From contig OX387611.1 in NCBI GenBank assembly GCA_947568835.1, positions 2,360,001-2,424,000 on the forward strand: a stretch of 64,000 bases of DNA. Direction: 5' to 3'. The position numbers were made by a program, and so were the translations under genes. The stretch's first letter is position 1; each line of letters begins with the position of its first letter. Source of the stretch: Protonemura montana (taxonomy: Eukaryota > Arthropoda > Insecta > Plecoptera > Nemouridae). The notes beneath the pieces are model-generated. The model had not been told where the DNA came from, made no database searches, and saw nothing but the letters and a program-made list of their open reading frames with translations. Positions 1 through 10,964 of this stretch are shown piece after piece.

Positions 1-1335
1 GTGGGGGGCTTTAAAGAGGGGGTAGCTTTTGCCAAAAAACCTTGTCGATCATGTTTAGGCACTGATGTTTCTACCAAAATTTACTTTAGAGAGAGCCAGT
101 TTGTGCTTAGAGACAAAGTCACTCATTCGGAACAGTGTGCTGTGTTAAGTGAACCTGGCCTACCAAAAGATGCTGTGACATTTTGGTCAAAAGAGTTTGG
201 ACTAACAGGTAGGAGTCTTCTCTGTGATATCGAGACTTTCGATATCACAACATGTCTCGTTCAGGATATTATGCATGTTATAATAGAAGGAGTTCTTGAA
301 ATGGAAATCAGACTTTTTTTGAAATACTGCATTGAGAATTTACATATTAAACTAAAAAAGCTTAACAACGATATCTCTGGCTTCAATTACGAACATCTCG
401 TGAAAGACAAACCGTCTCTCATAGAGCGGAGACACCTCGATAACAAACTTCGCCAGAACTGTGCGCAGTTAATAACTTTAGGAAATACTTTGCCTTTCAT
501 TGTGGGTGACTATTTGGAAGATGACAATGAGCGTCTAATGAATCTAACATTGTTGCTGCAAATTTTGAATTCAATGATGGCATTTGAAATCAGCATCGAA
601 GATGTTGAGCTTTTGAAGACAATGATTGATGTTCATCATTCACAGTTTGTCTTGTTATACAGAGGTCCAACTCCAAAGTTCCATTATATGGTACATTTAC
701 CAACCCAAATTATGCTTTTCGGTCCATTACGTCATCAGTGGTGTATGAGGTTTGAGGGGGCCCACTGTCGCTTCAAGCACATGGCTTCTGTTGTCAAAAG
801 CTTTAAAAATATAGAGTTAACTCTGAGCTATAGGCACCAATCGCTGCGTTGTGCTGAGCTGTTTAACTTACCACATGACCCGCCAAAAAATGTTCTTTGC
901 AAGGGTGATGTTGTGCCACCTGGACGTTCCATAAAACTAGGTGACCATGAACACTTTGATTGTGTGGCACATAGTTTAAATGACTTTGATGTGGACAAAG
1001 TTATCTTAAAAACAAGAAACTTAGCTGTGAAGGGAACCTTCTATAAAATTGGCACAATTATCTTGTTAAATAGTAATGAAGATGATCTTCCCAAATTCGG
1101 GAAGATAATAGATATCATTGTTAGTAATAGCACAAAGCTTTTGCTTTATGAAAAGATTGAAACGGTTTGGTATGAACGCTCTTACAATGCGTACAAGGTA
1201 AACGCATCGTTTCCAAAAATCATTTGTGCTACACATGTTAATCAATTAATTCATCCCCATGCTCTTTCCATGTTTCGTGTAAAGAATGATTTCTACGTTC
1301 CTCTCCTCAATCATAGAAGAAATGAATTTTTCTAA
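1..1335 (+). CDS. Tnp2/DUF4218-like CACTA transposase, C-terminal 444 residues (cut by window edge)
   Basis: The open frame enters from the left edge and stops with TAA at 1333-1335. It is the last 444 residues of the 839-residue protein encoded at 58129-61104, with an identical translation. Visible family landmarks are a CxxC pair just after the edge, the 'QDIMHVIIEG' segment that corresponds to the 'DVMH.E' block of plant Tnp2, and the 'HYMVHLP..FGPLRHQWCMRFE' block that corresponds to DUF4218. The first codon in view is GTG and is not a start. A polyadenylation signal AATAAA lies at 1358-1363. The frame is intact, so nothing marks this copy as a pseudogene. Confidence 0.8.
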   Translation: MGGFKEGVAFAKKPCRSCLGTDVSTKIYFRESQFVLRDKVTHSEQCAVLSEPGLPKDAVTFWSKEFGLTGRSLLCDIETFDITTCLVQDIMHVIIEGVLEMEIRLFLKYCIENLHIKLKKLNNDISGFNYEHLVKDKPSLIERRHLDNKLRQNCAQLITLGNTLPFIVGDYLEDDNERLMNLTLLLQILNSMMAFEISIEDVELLKTMIDVHHSQFVLLYRGPTPKFHYMVHLPTQIMLFGPLRHQWCMRFEGAHCRFKHMASVVKSFKNIELTLSYRHQSLRCAELFNLPHDPPKNVLCKGDVVPPGRSIKLGDHEHFDCVAHSLNDFDVDKVILKTRNLAVKGTFYKIGTIILLNSNEDDLPKFGKIIDIIVSNSTKLLLYEKIETVWYERSYNAYKVNASFPKIICATHVNQLIHPHALSMFRVKNDFYVPLLNHRRNEFF

Positions 1336-1894
1336 GCAGGATTTTCTAGTGAAATCTAATAAATATATGCACTGACCAACCTATCTCGAAATGGTACACT
1401 TTTATTGTTTTTGTCTTGTAAAATCATGTAATTAATGAATAATTTTATTCATTTATTAATGGAGTTTAACGATACCTACTGATATGTTGGATTTCAATAA
1501 AATTATAAAGACCATTCCAAATGAAATGTGTAATAACTCTAGCTGCAACAATTTGAAATTTCACATGTAAATATTTTTTGAATTATAGTTGAAATAAATA
1601 AAAGGTGTTGACTTCAAGTCTGTCTTTTTCTGGTTATCAGACATCGGGGGTCAGTGTTGCAGCGAAGATGATACAAGATTAACGTTAAATCTGGTTACCA
1701 GACTATCTGAGTCATGGTCAGATAGATAAAATCTGAAAATCAGACTAATTCTATTGCTAAAACACGATGAAGCATTTTTAAGACTTTACTTTTTAAAAAA
1801 TCTCTGGTTTTAAGAGTGGAAAATAAAATCAGACTAAAGATATCTGCTTTTAAGATTTCAAAAGTCTTACATTCAGTACACTGTTTTTGCAGTG
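1..1894 (+). mobile_element. 3' part of a CACTA-type transposon (left-edge copy)
   Basis: This is the right-hand portion of the element seen whole at 54282-61663. The terminal inverted repeat ends at 1894 with the complement of CACTGCAAAAACAGT, followed by TA at 1895-1896. The 5' part lies outside the window. The subterminal region (about 1620-1894) carries repeated TCTGGTT..CCAGA and TCTGAAAATCAGA palindromes. Because the sequence beyond the terminus also matches the other copy, this end arrived by segmental duplication and not by transposition. Confidence 0.85.
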
Positions 1895-3789
1895 TAATGT
1901 TGTTTTGTTTAAACCAAGCTTTAATGCATAATTTAACTTGCATAAAAGCTTTGCGTTACCCCCCATTCGTTTAGAGGCTTCACACAATGACGGTTAATGA
2001 CGGACTGATCAGAGATTATTTTACAAAGAATGGACGACGTCCGTACGCAATCAATGAATGTCATTTAAAAAAAAAATGTTGACAAAATATATCGACAGCA
2101 CCCGAGCATTACAATTATGCGCCTCTCGAAATGGACCAAGTGTAGTTGATAAGCCATACAAGTTGACGGGAAGAGAAGCAAAACGGGAGAGATTTGTTCC
2201 CGAACCGGTTTATGAACACAGGAAAATGCGGTCACGAGTTCATACCCCGGTTTGAGTGCACATTTTTCCCGCGTCGTTTCCCTTCCATATAATTTGCTTG
2301 CTGGTTTAAACTTCCAACCTGATAAACCGATGATTGCGTGAAGATGCAAGTGTTTGAATTGAAAGAGGTTGAGAGCAGTCAATCTGAGACTCAACCCTAT
2401 CCGATTTAAAAGCAACTAAATAATGTTTTTCTTTGGTTGAAACATTTAATAATTTCAGGAAAACAAAATATTTAATAAAAACCAATAAATGTTAATCAAC
2501 CAAAGTTAAAATGAATATATTTTGGATTACTTTTAACTTTTATCAGGTTTAGGCAGGAAACCAAGCTTGCAAACTGCTTTTTGGTAGCCATAGCTAGAAT
2601 CCGCTAGTGTACGGTAGGTATTTTAGCAGAAGTCATTAGGACTTTTAGTTTTGCATTATTGGTTGCAACGCTGGATCTTTTGTTCGACTCGAAAGACTGG
2701 CAGCAGTGTCCTGGCGATAACAATCCCCTGCATCCTCACCGCATAGTTCCGTCAATAGATTTTGCGTCTCTGGGTTTGGCAAGCCATGTGGCAAGCCCGT
2801 GTCGAGTTATTGTAGCGATTCACATTGTACTCATGCAGCAGATATATTCATATTTATGCGAATCGCGAATACGAAATTGTTTTTTATAAGGTTAATAATT
2901 TAAATTATATTATTGGCTATACATCCAATATGAAGCCTTGCCAAATGCTAACCACCTTATTTCGAGAACCCAGTAAGGTTTAGTCAGTGAAGAATTCATA
3001 ACATTTTTAGTGGGGATACGCAATAAAATCAACTATATTTGTAGTGAGCTGGAAGCGGTCAGATCTTCTAGGCAATTGCGCCGTAAGGAGAGAAAATAGG
3101 GGGTAGCCTCACGCAACATTTGAATCCAACGTTTGTTCTGGAGTAAATTTACGAGTAGACGGTAAAATTAGGCTTTGAATTACTTGGTAAGAACATCATA
3201 TTGAAATACGCCGCCCACTCATACCGCTGAAAGCTAGACACAGGAGTTAGTCTTTCAAATTGAATCTGAGATCACACACAATGATTTAAAAAACGTTTGC
3301 AATATGACAGAAAGCAATCTTAAAAAAGCATATTTCACTAATTGCCTGGGAAGTTTGCACGAACAAAAGACTTCATTGGATTTCCCATTTTTTTCGTCAG
3401 CTGCCTTGTATTCAAAGTAAAAGCTCCACCATACAGCATCGAAAGCCAACGAAATCAAATCACACTATGAACATTTATTAGGCTGGGATCTTCATAGAGG
3501 GGAAAAGTTATTGACATTTGAACTGCGCAAATTTGAGAAAAAATATTTGAAGAAATGGCTGTTGAGTAGAAATAAGTTGCGTATTGACAAATTAAAATCA
3601 TTCCTGTGAACAAAACTATTCATCGTGCCTAATTGAATTATATATCTTACTACCATTATTGTCCATGTTGTCAATGGAATAAATAAACGCTCTCGTCTCT
3701 TCTCTTCTCTTCTCGTCTTGTGTGGGAAAGAAAGTTATAGGATCACCCGTGCATATGTTCCTCCCACGAGTAGGTATTCGCTCCTTGTG
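1895..3789. other. Flank of the CACTA element without a recognised gene
   Basis: AT-rich sequence outside the transposon terminus. Short open frames of 60-116 codons exist on both strands (for example 2065-2415 minus and 2659-2889 plus). None resembles a known family or shows a gene-like context, and I do not annotate them. A CT-rich run of tcttc/tctct sits near 3692-3718. The whole stretch recurs at 61664-63558. Confidence 0.6.
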
Positions 3790-3998
3790 ATTGATTTGTG
3801 GTGTTTAACATAGCACTGTTTTGACATCTGGTCATGCGGCACTGGTCTAATGGCGTCCGTGATTGAGTGGATGATGATGAGCCTAACCTAGCCTAGAAGG
3901 GAGGAGGGTAAACCCGGTGCCGGCACGTAGCCTACTCCTGTCGAAGACCAAGGGGACCACCGGCTTAACGTCCCTTCCGAAGGACGGTACAACGCGAA
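3790..3998 (+). repeat. Interspersed SINE-like repeat, copy A
   Basis: About 210 bp that recurs at 63559-63767 (same strand, within the duplication) and at 52443-52660 (opposite strand, roughly 90% alike by eye). The first 65 bp recur again inside an intron at 58480-58545. Conserved blocks include 'gtggtgtttaac', 'ggcactggtctaatggcgtc', 'ggtgccggcacgtagcctac' and 'ccggcttaac'. The middle has a variable GATGATGAT stretch. I recall very similar blocks in other arthropod genomes but cannot name the family. No clear tRNA head or poly-A tail is visible. Confidence 0.7.
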
Positions 3999-4068
3999 CA
4001 ACAGGATTCCTCCACAAATCCATGCTGTCGAGAGGTTGATAAGCAAGGCGAGTGAAGTTGCTGTACTA

Positions 4069-4917
4069 ACTTTCATCCCTTCAACCTCTCTCCCGAACAG
4101 AACTGGTCATGTGTATGATGGTCACCCATCCAATACCTGACTCAGCGCAGTGTTGCTTAACTTTCATCCCTCCAACCTCTCTCCCGAACAGAACTGGTCA
4201 TGTGTATGATGGTCACCCATCCAAAACCTGACCCAGCGCAGTGTTGCTTAACTTTCATCCCTCCAACCTCTCTCCCGAACAGAACTGGTCATGTGTATGA
4301 TGGTCACCCATCCAATACCTGACCCAGTGCAGTGTTGCTTAACTTTCATCCCTCCAACCTCTCTCCCGAACAGAACTGGTCATGTGTATGATGGTCACCC
4401 ATCCAATACCTGACTCAGTGCAGTGTTGCTTAACTTTTATCCCTCCAACCTCTCTCCCGAACAGAACTGGTCATGTGTATGATGGTCACCCATCCAATAC
4501 CTGACTCAGTGCAGTGTTGCTTAACTTTCATCCCTCCAACCTCTCTCCCGAACAGAACTGGTCATGTGTATGATGGTCACCCATCCAATACCTGACTCAG
4601 CGCCGTGTTGCTTAACTTTCATCCCTCCAACCTCTCTCCCGAACAGAACTGGTCATGTGTATGATGGTCACCCATCCAATACCTGACCCAGCGCAGTGTT
4701 GCTTAACTTTCATCCCTCCAACCTCTCTCCCGAACAGAACTGGTCATGTGTATGATGGTCACCCATCCAATACCTGACCCAGCGCAGTGTTGCTTAACTT
4801 TCATCCCTCCAACCTCTCTCCCAAACAGAACTGGTCATGTGTATGATGGTCACCCATTCAATACCTGACTCAGCGCAGTGTTGCTTAACTTCGGTGATCT
4901 CACGAGGACCGGTGTTT
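4069..4917 (-). repeat. 90-bp satellite derived from 5S rRNA, minus orientation
   Basis: Nine to ten units of about 90-91 bp. Read on the minus strand, each unit carries 'gaagttaagcaacac' and 'ggtattggatgggtgacc', which correspond to the internal promoter (A box to C box) of a 5S rRNA gene. About 45 bp of unrelated sequence follows. The unit at the right edge (about 4838-4917) extends further into 5S and adds 'ctcgtgagatcaccgaag', matching the ...CTCGTCCGATCACCGAAG... part of arthropod 5S. No unit contains a whole 5S gene. The same family, inverted, forms 17946-19392. Confidence 0.85.
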
Positions 4918-5713
4918 CCAATATGCCAAACCTTTCGGGTGTCATGCTTTCCAGCATGGCTATTTGCAAACATTTTTTGTGATATTTTTTTTTGCGCAAA
5001 GCTTCCATGATTTGGTTGTTTTTAAGGTTTTCTTGATCTAATATGTATTGCAGATATTATTCCGAGTTTCAGATAATAAATTATTCTCTATATGATCTAA
5101 AAAAAATCGCATTTTGGTTTGATATTACTTATTGGCTTCTTGATGTGTTCAGGACATTTTTGTTTGAAAATAACGACACAAATGTATTCAAGTGGCACTT
5201 GTTAAGTCACCATTTTGTATTACTACAAAACTTTATTACAATTTGTGAACATTATTGTGTAATGTTGATCGGCAATAAATCGTCATCCGCTAACAGCATC
5301 CTGTCATCGTCCTTCGGTACTTGTTACAAATGACCCACTAACTTGATAAGAAAAAATAAAATAAAACATTTTCATGGTATGTCTTATCTTTTAGGTCTCG
5401 AGAGCGAGTTAACCTACGAGAAATATCAAAATTAAAATTCATACGACAGTAGCTCCACTTAACGTGATGTTAGGTCTGAGTCCGCAAGGGTAGCAATTTA
5501 AAGTGCTGATTAGTTGGCAAGCTTTGAAGAAAGAGTAACTGATATGAAAATTATAACCAGACAATTGAGCTACAATAATAATAGAGTGAGAGTAGAAATA
5601 GGAATTAACCCCCGACGTGTAGGCGTCTTGGTTCACGGCTCTACTTTGACATGACAGACACATGACGCATGTCTCGGCATGGAAAGCATCTCGTGATGAG
5701 TCACGTCTTCGTT
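4918..5713. other. Spacer between two satellites, no recognised gene
   Basis: AT-rich unique sequence with open frames at 5043-5333 (plus, 96 codons) and 5439-5663 (minus, 74 codons). Neither has a recognisable motif or homology that I can see. The first ~50 bp beside the 5S-derived array resembles the matching edge of the inverted array near 17930 (shared 'ggtttgg...ttgg.aacac.gg'), so the satellite head is longer than its 5S part. Confidence 0.5.
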
Positions 5714-8700
5714 TACTCTGACTACAGTTGTGTTAGCCTAACCTTGCCACAACCTGGTGGACTCTAACTACAGTTGTGTTAGCCTAACCTTGCCACAACC
5801 TGGTGGACTCTGACTACAGTTGTGTTAGCCTAACCTTGCCACAACCTGGTGGACTCTGACTACAGTTGTGTTAGCCTTACCTTGCCACAACCTGGTGGAC
5901 TCTGACTACAGTTGTGTTAGCCTTACCTTGCCACAACCTAGTGACTCTGACTACAGTTGTGTTAGCCTAACCTTGCCACAACCTAGTGGACTCTGACTAC
6001 AGTTGTGTTAGCCTAACCTTGCCACAACCTAGTGGACTCTGACTACAGTTAAGTTAGCCTAACCTTGCCACAGCCTGGTGGACTCTGACTACAGTTGTGT
6101 TAGCCTAACCTTGCCACAACCTGGTGGACTCTGACTACAGTTGTGTTAGCCTAACCTTGCCACAACCTAGTGGACTCTGACTACAGTTGTGTTAGCCTAA
6201 CCTTGCCACAACCTAGTGGACTCTGACTACAGTTGTGTAAGCCTAACCTTGCCACAGCCTGGTGGACTCTGACAACAGTTGTCTAAGCCTAACCTTGCCA
6301 CAACCTGGTGGACTCTGACTACAGTTGTGTTAGCCTAACCTTGCCACAGCCTGGTGGACTCTGACTACAGTTGTCTAAGCCTAACCTTGCCACAACCTAG
6401 TGGACTCTGACTACAGTTGTGTTAGCCTAACCTTGCCACAGCCTGGTGGACTCTGACTACAGTTGTGTTAGCCTAACCTTGCCAAAACCTAGTGGACTCT
6501 TACTACAGTTGTGTTAGCCTAACCTTGCCACAACCTAGTGGACTCTGACTACAGTTGTGTTAGCCTAACCTTGCCACAGCCTGGTGGACTCTGACTACAG
6601 TTGTGTTAGCCTAACCTTGCCACAACCTAGTGGACTCTAACTACAGTTGTGTTAGCCTAACCTTGCCACAACCTAGTGGACTCTGACTACAGTTGTGTTA
6701 GCCTTACCTTGCCACAGCCTGGTGGACTCTGACTACAGTTGTGTTAGCCTAACCTTGCCACAACCTAGTGGACTCTGACTACAGTTGTGTTAGCCTAACC
6801 TTGCCACAACCTGGTGGACTCTGACTACAGCTGTGTTAGCCTAACCTTGCCACAACCTAGTGGACTCTGACTACAGTTGTGTTAGCCTAACCTTGCCACA
6901 ACCTAGTGGACTCTGACTACAGTTGTGTTAGCCTAACCTTGCCACAGCCTGGTGGACTCTGACTACAGTTGTCTAAGCCTAACCTTGCCACAACCTGGTG
7001 GACTCTGACTACAGTTGTGTAAGCCTAACCTTGCCACAGCCTGGTGGACTCTGACTACAGTTGTCTAAGCCTAACCTTGCCACAACCTGGTGGACTCTGA
7101 CTATAGTTGTGTTAGCTTAACCTTGCCACAACCTGGTGGACTCTGACTACAGTTGTGTTAGCCTAACCTTGCCACAGCCTGGTGGACTCTGACTACAGTT
7201 GTGTTAGCCTTACCTTGCCACAGCCTGGTGGACTCTGACTACAGTTGTGTTAGCCTAACCTTGCCACAGCCTGGTGGACTCTGACTACAGTTGTGTTAGC
7301 CTAACCTTGCCACAGCCTGGTGGACTCTGACTACAGTTGTGTTAGCCTAACCTTGCCACAGCCTGGTGGACTCTGACTACAGTTGTGTTAGCCTAACCTT
7401 GCCACAACCTGGTGGACTCTGACTACAGTTGTGTTAGCCTAACCTTGCCACAGCCTGGTGGACTCTGACTACAGTTGTGTTAGCCTAACCTTGCCACAGC
7501 CTGGTGGACTCTGACTACAGTTGTGTTAGCCTAACCTTGCCACAGCCTGGTGGACTCTGACTACAGTTGTGTTAGCCTAACCTTGCCACAACCTGGTGGA
7601 CTCTGACTACAGTTGTGTTAGCCTAACCTTGCCACAGCCTGGTGGACTCTGACTACAGTTGTGTTAGCCTTACCTTGCCACAGCCTGGTGGACTCTAACT
7701 ACAGTTGTGTTAGCCTAACCTTGCCACAGCCTGGTGGACTCTGACTACAGTTGTGTTAGCCTTACCTTGCCACAGCCTGGTGGACTCTGACTACAGTTGT
7801 GTTAGCCTAACCTTGCCACAACCTGGTGGACTCTGACTACAGTTGTGTTAGCCTAACCTTGCCACAGCCTGGTGGACTCTGACTACAGTTGTGTAAGCCT
7901 TACCTTGCCACAGCCTGGTGGACTCTAACTACAGTTGTGTTAGCCTAACCTCGCCACAGCCTGGTGGACTCTGACTACAGTTGTGTTAGCCTTACCTTGC
8001 CACAACCTGGTGGACTCTGACTACAGTTGTGTTAGCCTAACCTTGCCACAACCTAGTAGACTCTGACTACAGTTGTGTTAGCCTAACCTTGCCACAGCCT
8101 GGTGGACTCTGACTACAGTTGTCTAAGCCTTACCTTGCCACAACCTGGTGGACTCTGACTACAGTTGTGTTAGCCTTACCTTGCCACAGCCTGGTGGACT
8201 CTGACTACAGTTGTGTTAGCCTAACCTTGCCACAGCCTGGTGGACTCTGACTACAGTTGTGTTAGCCTAACCTTGCCACGGCCTGGTGGACTCTGACTAC
8301 AGTTGTGTTAGCCTAACCTTGCCACGGCCTGGTGGACTCTGACTACAGTTGTGTTAGCCTAACCTTGCCACAACCTGGTGGACTCTGACTACAGTTGTGT
8401 TAGCCTAACCTTGCCACAGCCTGGTGGACTCTGACTACAGTTGTGTTAGCCTAACCTTGCCACAGCCTGGTGGACTCTGACTACAGTCGTGTCAGCCTTA
8501 CCTTGCCACGGCCTGGTGGACTCTGACTACAGTTGTGTTAGCCTAACCTTGCCACAACCTGGTGGACTCTGACTACAGTTGTGCTAGCCTTACCTTGCCA
8601 CAGCCTGGTGGACTCTGACTACAGTTGTGTTAGCCTTACCTTGCCACAACCTGGTGGACTCTGACTACAGTTGTGTTAGCCTAACCTTGCCACAGCCTGG

Positions 8701-9432
8701 TGGACTCTGACTACAGTTGTGTTAGCCTAACCTTGCCACAGCCTGGTGGACTCTGACTACAGTTGTGTTAACCTAACCTTACCACAGTCTGGTGGACTCT
8801 GACTACAGTTGTGTTAGCCTAACCTTGCCACAACCTGGTGGACTCTGACTACAGTTGTGTTAGCCTAACCTTGCCACAGCCTGGTGGACTCTGACTACAG
8901 TTGTGTTAGCCTAACCTTACCACAGTCTGGTGGACTCTGACTACAGTTGTGTTAGCCTAACCTTGCCACAACCTGGTGGACTCTGACTACAGTTGTGTTA
9001 GCCTAACCTTGCCACAACCTGGTGGACTCTGACTACAGTTGTGTTAGCCTAACCTTGCCACAGCCTGGTGGACTCTGACTACAGTTGTGTTAGCCTAATC
9101 TTGCCACAGCCTGGTGGACTCTGACTACAGTTGTGTTAGCCTAACCTTGCCACAGCCTAGTGGACTCTGACTACAGTTGTGTTAGCCTTACCTTGCCACA
9201 GCCTGGTGGACTCTGACTACAGTTGTGTTAGCCTTACCTTGCCACAGCCTGGTGGACTCTAACTACAGTTGTGTTAGCCTAACCTTGCCACAACCTGGTG
9301 GACTCTGACTACAGTTGTGTTAGCCTTACCTTGCCACAGCCTGGTGGACTCTGACTACAGTTGTGTTAGCCTTACCTTGCCACAGCCTGGTGGACTCTGA
9401 CTACAGTTGTGTTATCCTAACCTTGCCACAAG
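5714..9432 (+). repeat. 46-bp satellite array, about 80 copies
   Basis: Continuous tandem array of a 46-bp unit built from 'gactctgactacagttgtgt', 'tagcctaaccttgccaca' and 'acctggtg'. Common variants are acctag/acctgg/gcctgg and aacctt/taccttgcc. It stops at 'aagctggtttgtaac' near 9432. The unit length is not a multiple of three, and no open frame of note runs through it. Confidence 0.95.
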
Positions 9433-9561
9433 CTGGTTTGTAACTTGGGCAATGGAGTGACCTCATACTGACGTAACTCGCCGGCTCTCTGGGTCGAGGT
9501 CACATCGGCTCAATGCTCGCAAGAAGTCAGCTGTAATTTCGCCCGACGTTTTTTTTGTCTG

Positions 9562-9607
<46 letters not shown>

Positions 9608-9840
9608 ATTTGATTTGATTTATTAGTTACAATTTGTATTCATACAGGTGGTAACGTTTTTTTTAACGATCAAAGATGGCTGCCAAGTGAGGTGTGAGCA
9701 AATATGCAGGTGTTCGATTTTCGTTAAATGTTGAGTTTATAAGTGCCTATGGCTTGGAGTATATCTTAATTAATAGTGATTTAGCAATAGTAGCAAGTGG
9801 TGCAGTGAGAGTTTTGAAAAAGTGGGTAATATTTAAGTGA
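9433..9840. other. Spacer with 43-bp T run before the LINE
   Basis: A uniform T run covers 9564-9606 and is followed by three 'gattt' units and 'attag'. Read on the minus strand this looks like the (A)n tail of a retroposed sequence ending at 9606, but its body was not identified. From about 9670 ('gatcaaagatggctgcc') the sequence probably belongs to the 5' UTR of the CR1-like element, because open frame 1 starts at 9841. Confidence 0.45.
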
Positions 9841-10869
9841 ATGTGGATGCAAACCCGGGCAAGCCTACAACGGGCTACGATGACGCCAGCACCAACAGTA
9901 GATGTCAGAGGTGAAAATCACGGGGAAACCGAAAAAGCATTGCTAACAGCACTATTGGAGGAGAAAGATCGAAGGTTGGTGGCGTTAGAAGAGATAAAGG
10001 AGTTATTGAGAAAGCAAGTGAATGATTACGAAGTAAAATTAAAGGAAATGACAAGGGCTAAACAAGACAATGAGGAGGTGGCGGTGCCAGAGACAACGGA
10101 GGCAAGCGGCAACTCGGCTTCGCGCGACCGCTACATTGAGACGAGCCGCAGCGGACAGAGCAGCCATCTACCGGAGGGCGTCGAACCACCAGGTGGTGAG
10201 AAGAAATCTGATCGAAACAAAGACGTGAAATACAGGGATATTTTGCTACGTGGTAAGAAGAAGCAAGAGCGGTCGGGCTCAGGAATAGCTGATGAGAGAG
10301 AAGGGGAAGGCAAAGAGAAGAAATACAGTGGAAAGGTGCTCATATTAGGAGACTCTATCATAAGAAGAGCGGGAGGGATCTGCAGGGAAGAGGGTTGCAC
10401 GGTGAAAGTCTACCCGGGGATAAGAATTAATGAGCTAAAACGTGTCATGATAGACGCGGAGAGAGAAGAGGTGCAGCCGGAAGTGGTGATGATTCACGCA
10501 GGGACAAATAATATTAAAACAAGGAGAGGGAAACATCTTATGGTTGAAATGGAGGAGCTGGTTGAGGAAGGTAGGAAGAAGTATGAAGAGGCCAAGTGGA
10601 TCGTGAACGGAATCATTTACAGAGATGATGTGTATAGCTCGACCGTCGACAAGCTGAACGAGAGTTTGGAGTGGCTGTGCGGTGAGATTGGCGCGACGTT
10701 CTGGAACCCGAACTCGGTTATATATGAAGATGACGCGGCAAGTGATGGGGTGCACCTCAACGTGGGAGGGGGGATTGCACTGGGCAAGGCAATGCTGGAA
10801 AGAGTGGAGGCGCAGATGACCAAGAGCAGTGAAATGACCGAGAGCAGTGAAGTTGTGTCGGAAAACTAA
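9841..10869 (+). CDS. LINE ORF1 protein with coiled coil and SGNH esterase domain
   Basis: 342 residues from an ATG at 9841. Residues ~30-75 are a charged helical stretch (LLEEKDRRLVALEEIKELL...) likely to form a coiled coil. A polar linker rich in E, K, S and R follows. Residues ~165-330 form an SGNH/GDSL-type esterase: block I 'ILGDSIIRR' with the catalytic Ser near 172, block III 'HAGTNN', and block V 'SDGVHLN' with Asp near 302 and His near 305. All three catalytic positions are kept. ORF1 esterases are known from CR1-clade LINEs, where they are thought to aid RNA-particle or membrane interaction. No zinc knuckle was seen. The stop lies inside the open extent of ORF2, whose frame is -1 relative to this one. 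Confidence 0.88.
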   Translation: MWMQTRASLQRATMTPAPTVDVRGENHGETEKALLTALLEEKDRRLVALEEIKELLRKQVNDYEVKLKEMTRAKQDNEEVAVPETTEASGNSASRDRYIETSRSGQSSHLPEGVEPPGGEKKSDRNKDVKYRDILLRGKKKQERSGSGIADEREGEGKEKKYSGKVLILGDSIIRRAGGICREEGCTVKVYPGIRINELKRVMIDAEREEVQPEVVMIHAGTNNIKTRRGKHLMVEMEELVEEGRKKYEEAKWIVNGIIYRDDVYSSTVDKLNESLEWLCGEIGATFWNPNSVIYEDDAASDGVHLNVGGGIALGKAMLERVEAQMTKSSEMTESSEVVSEN

Positions 10870-10964
10870 TCCGCACAAGGGGGAGTCCTGAAGAAGAGAC
10901 AGAAGAAGAGACAGAAGAGATAGGTGGAAGTGAGCTAAGTGTACATAAGACAGAAAAGGAAGGG

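Larger units (their letters stand above)
1..4231 (+). repeat. Left copy of a >4.2 kb direct duplication (partner 59770-64000)
   Basis: The stretch corresponds base for base to 59770-64000 at a constant offset of 59,769, with no indel. The open frames in the two copies have the same length and translation. Even unit-specific variants in the satellite at the right end are shared, such as the 'aaaacctga' variant near 4222 and 63991. The match reaches both ends of the window, so the true repeat is longer on both sides. It spans unrelated things (transposon, flank, interspersed repeat, satellite), so it is a segmental copy and not two independent insertions. It could also be an assembly artefact. 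Confidence 0.95.
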
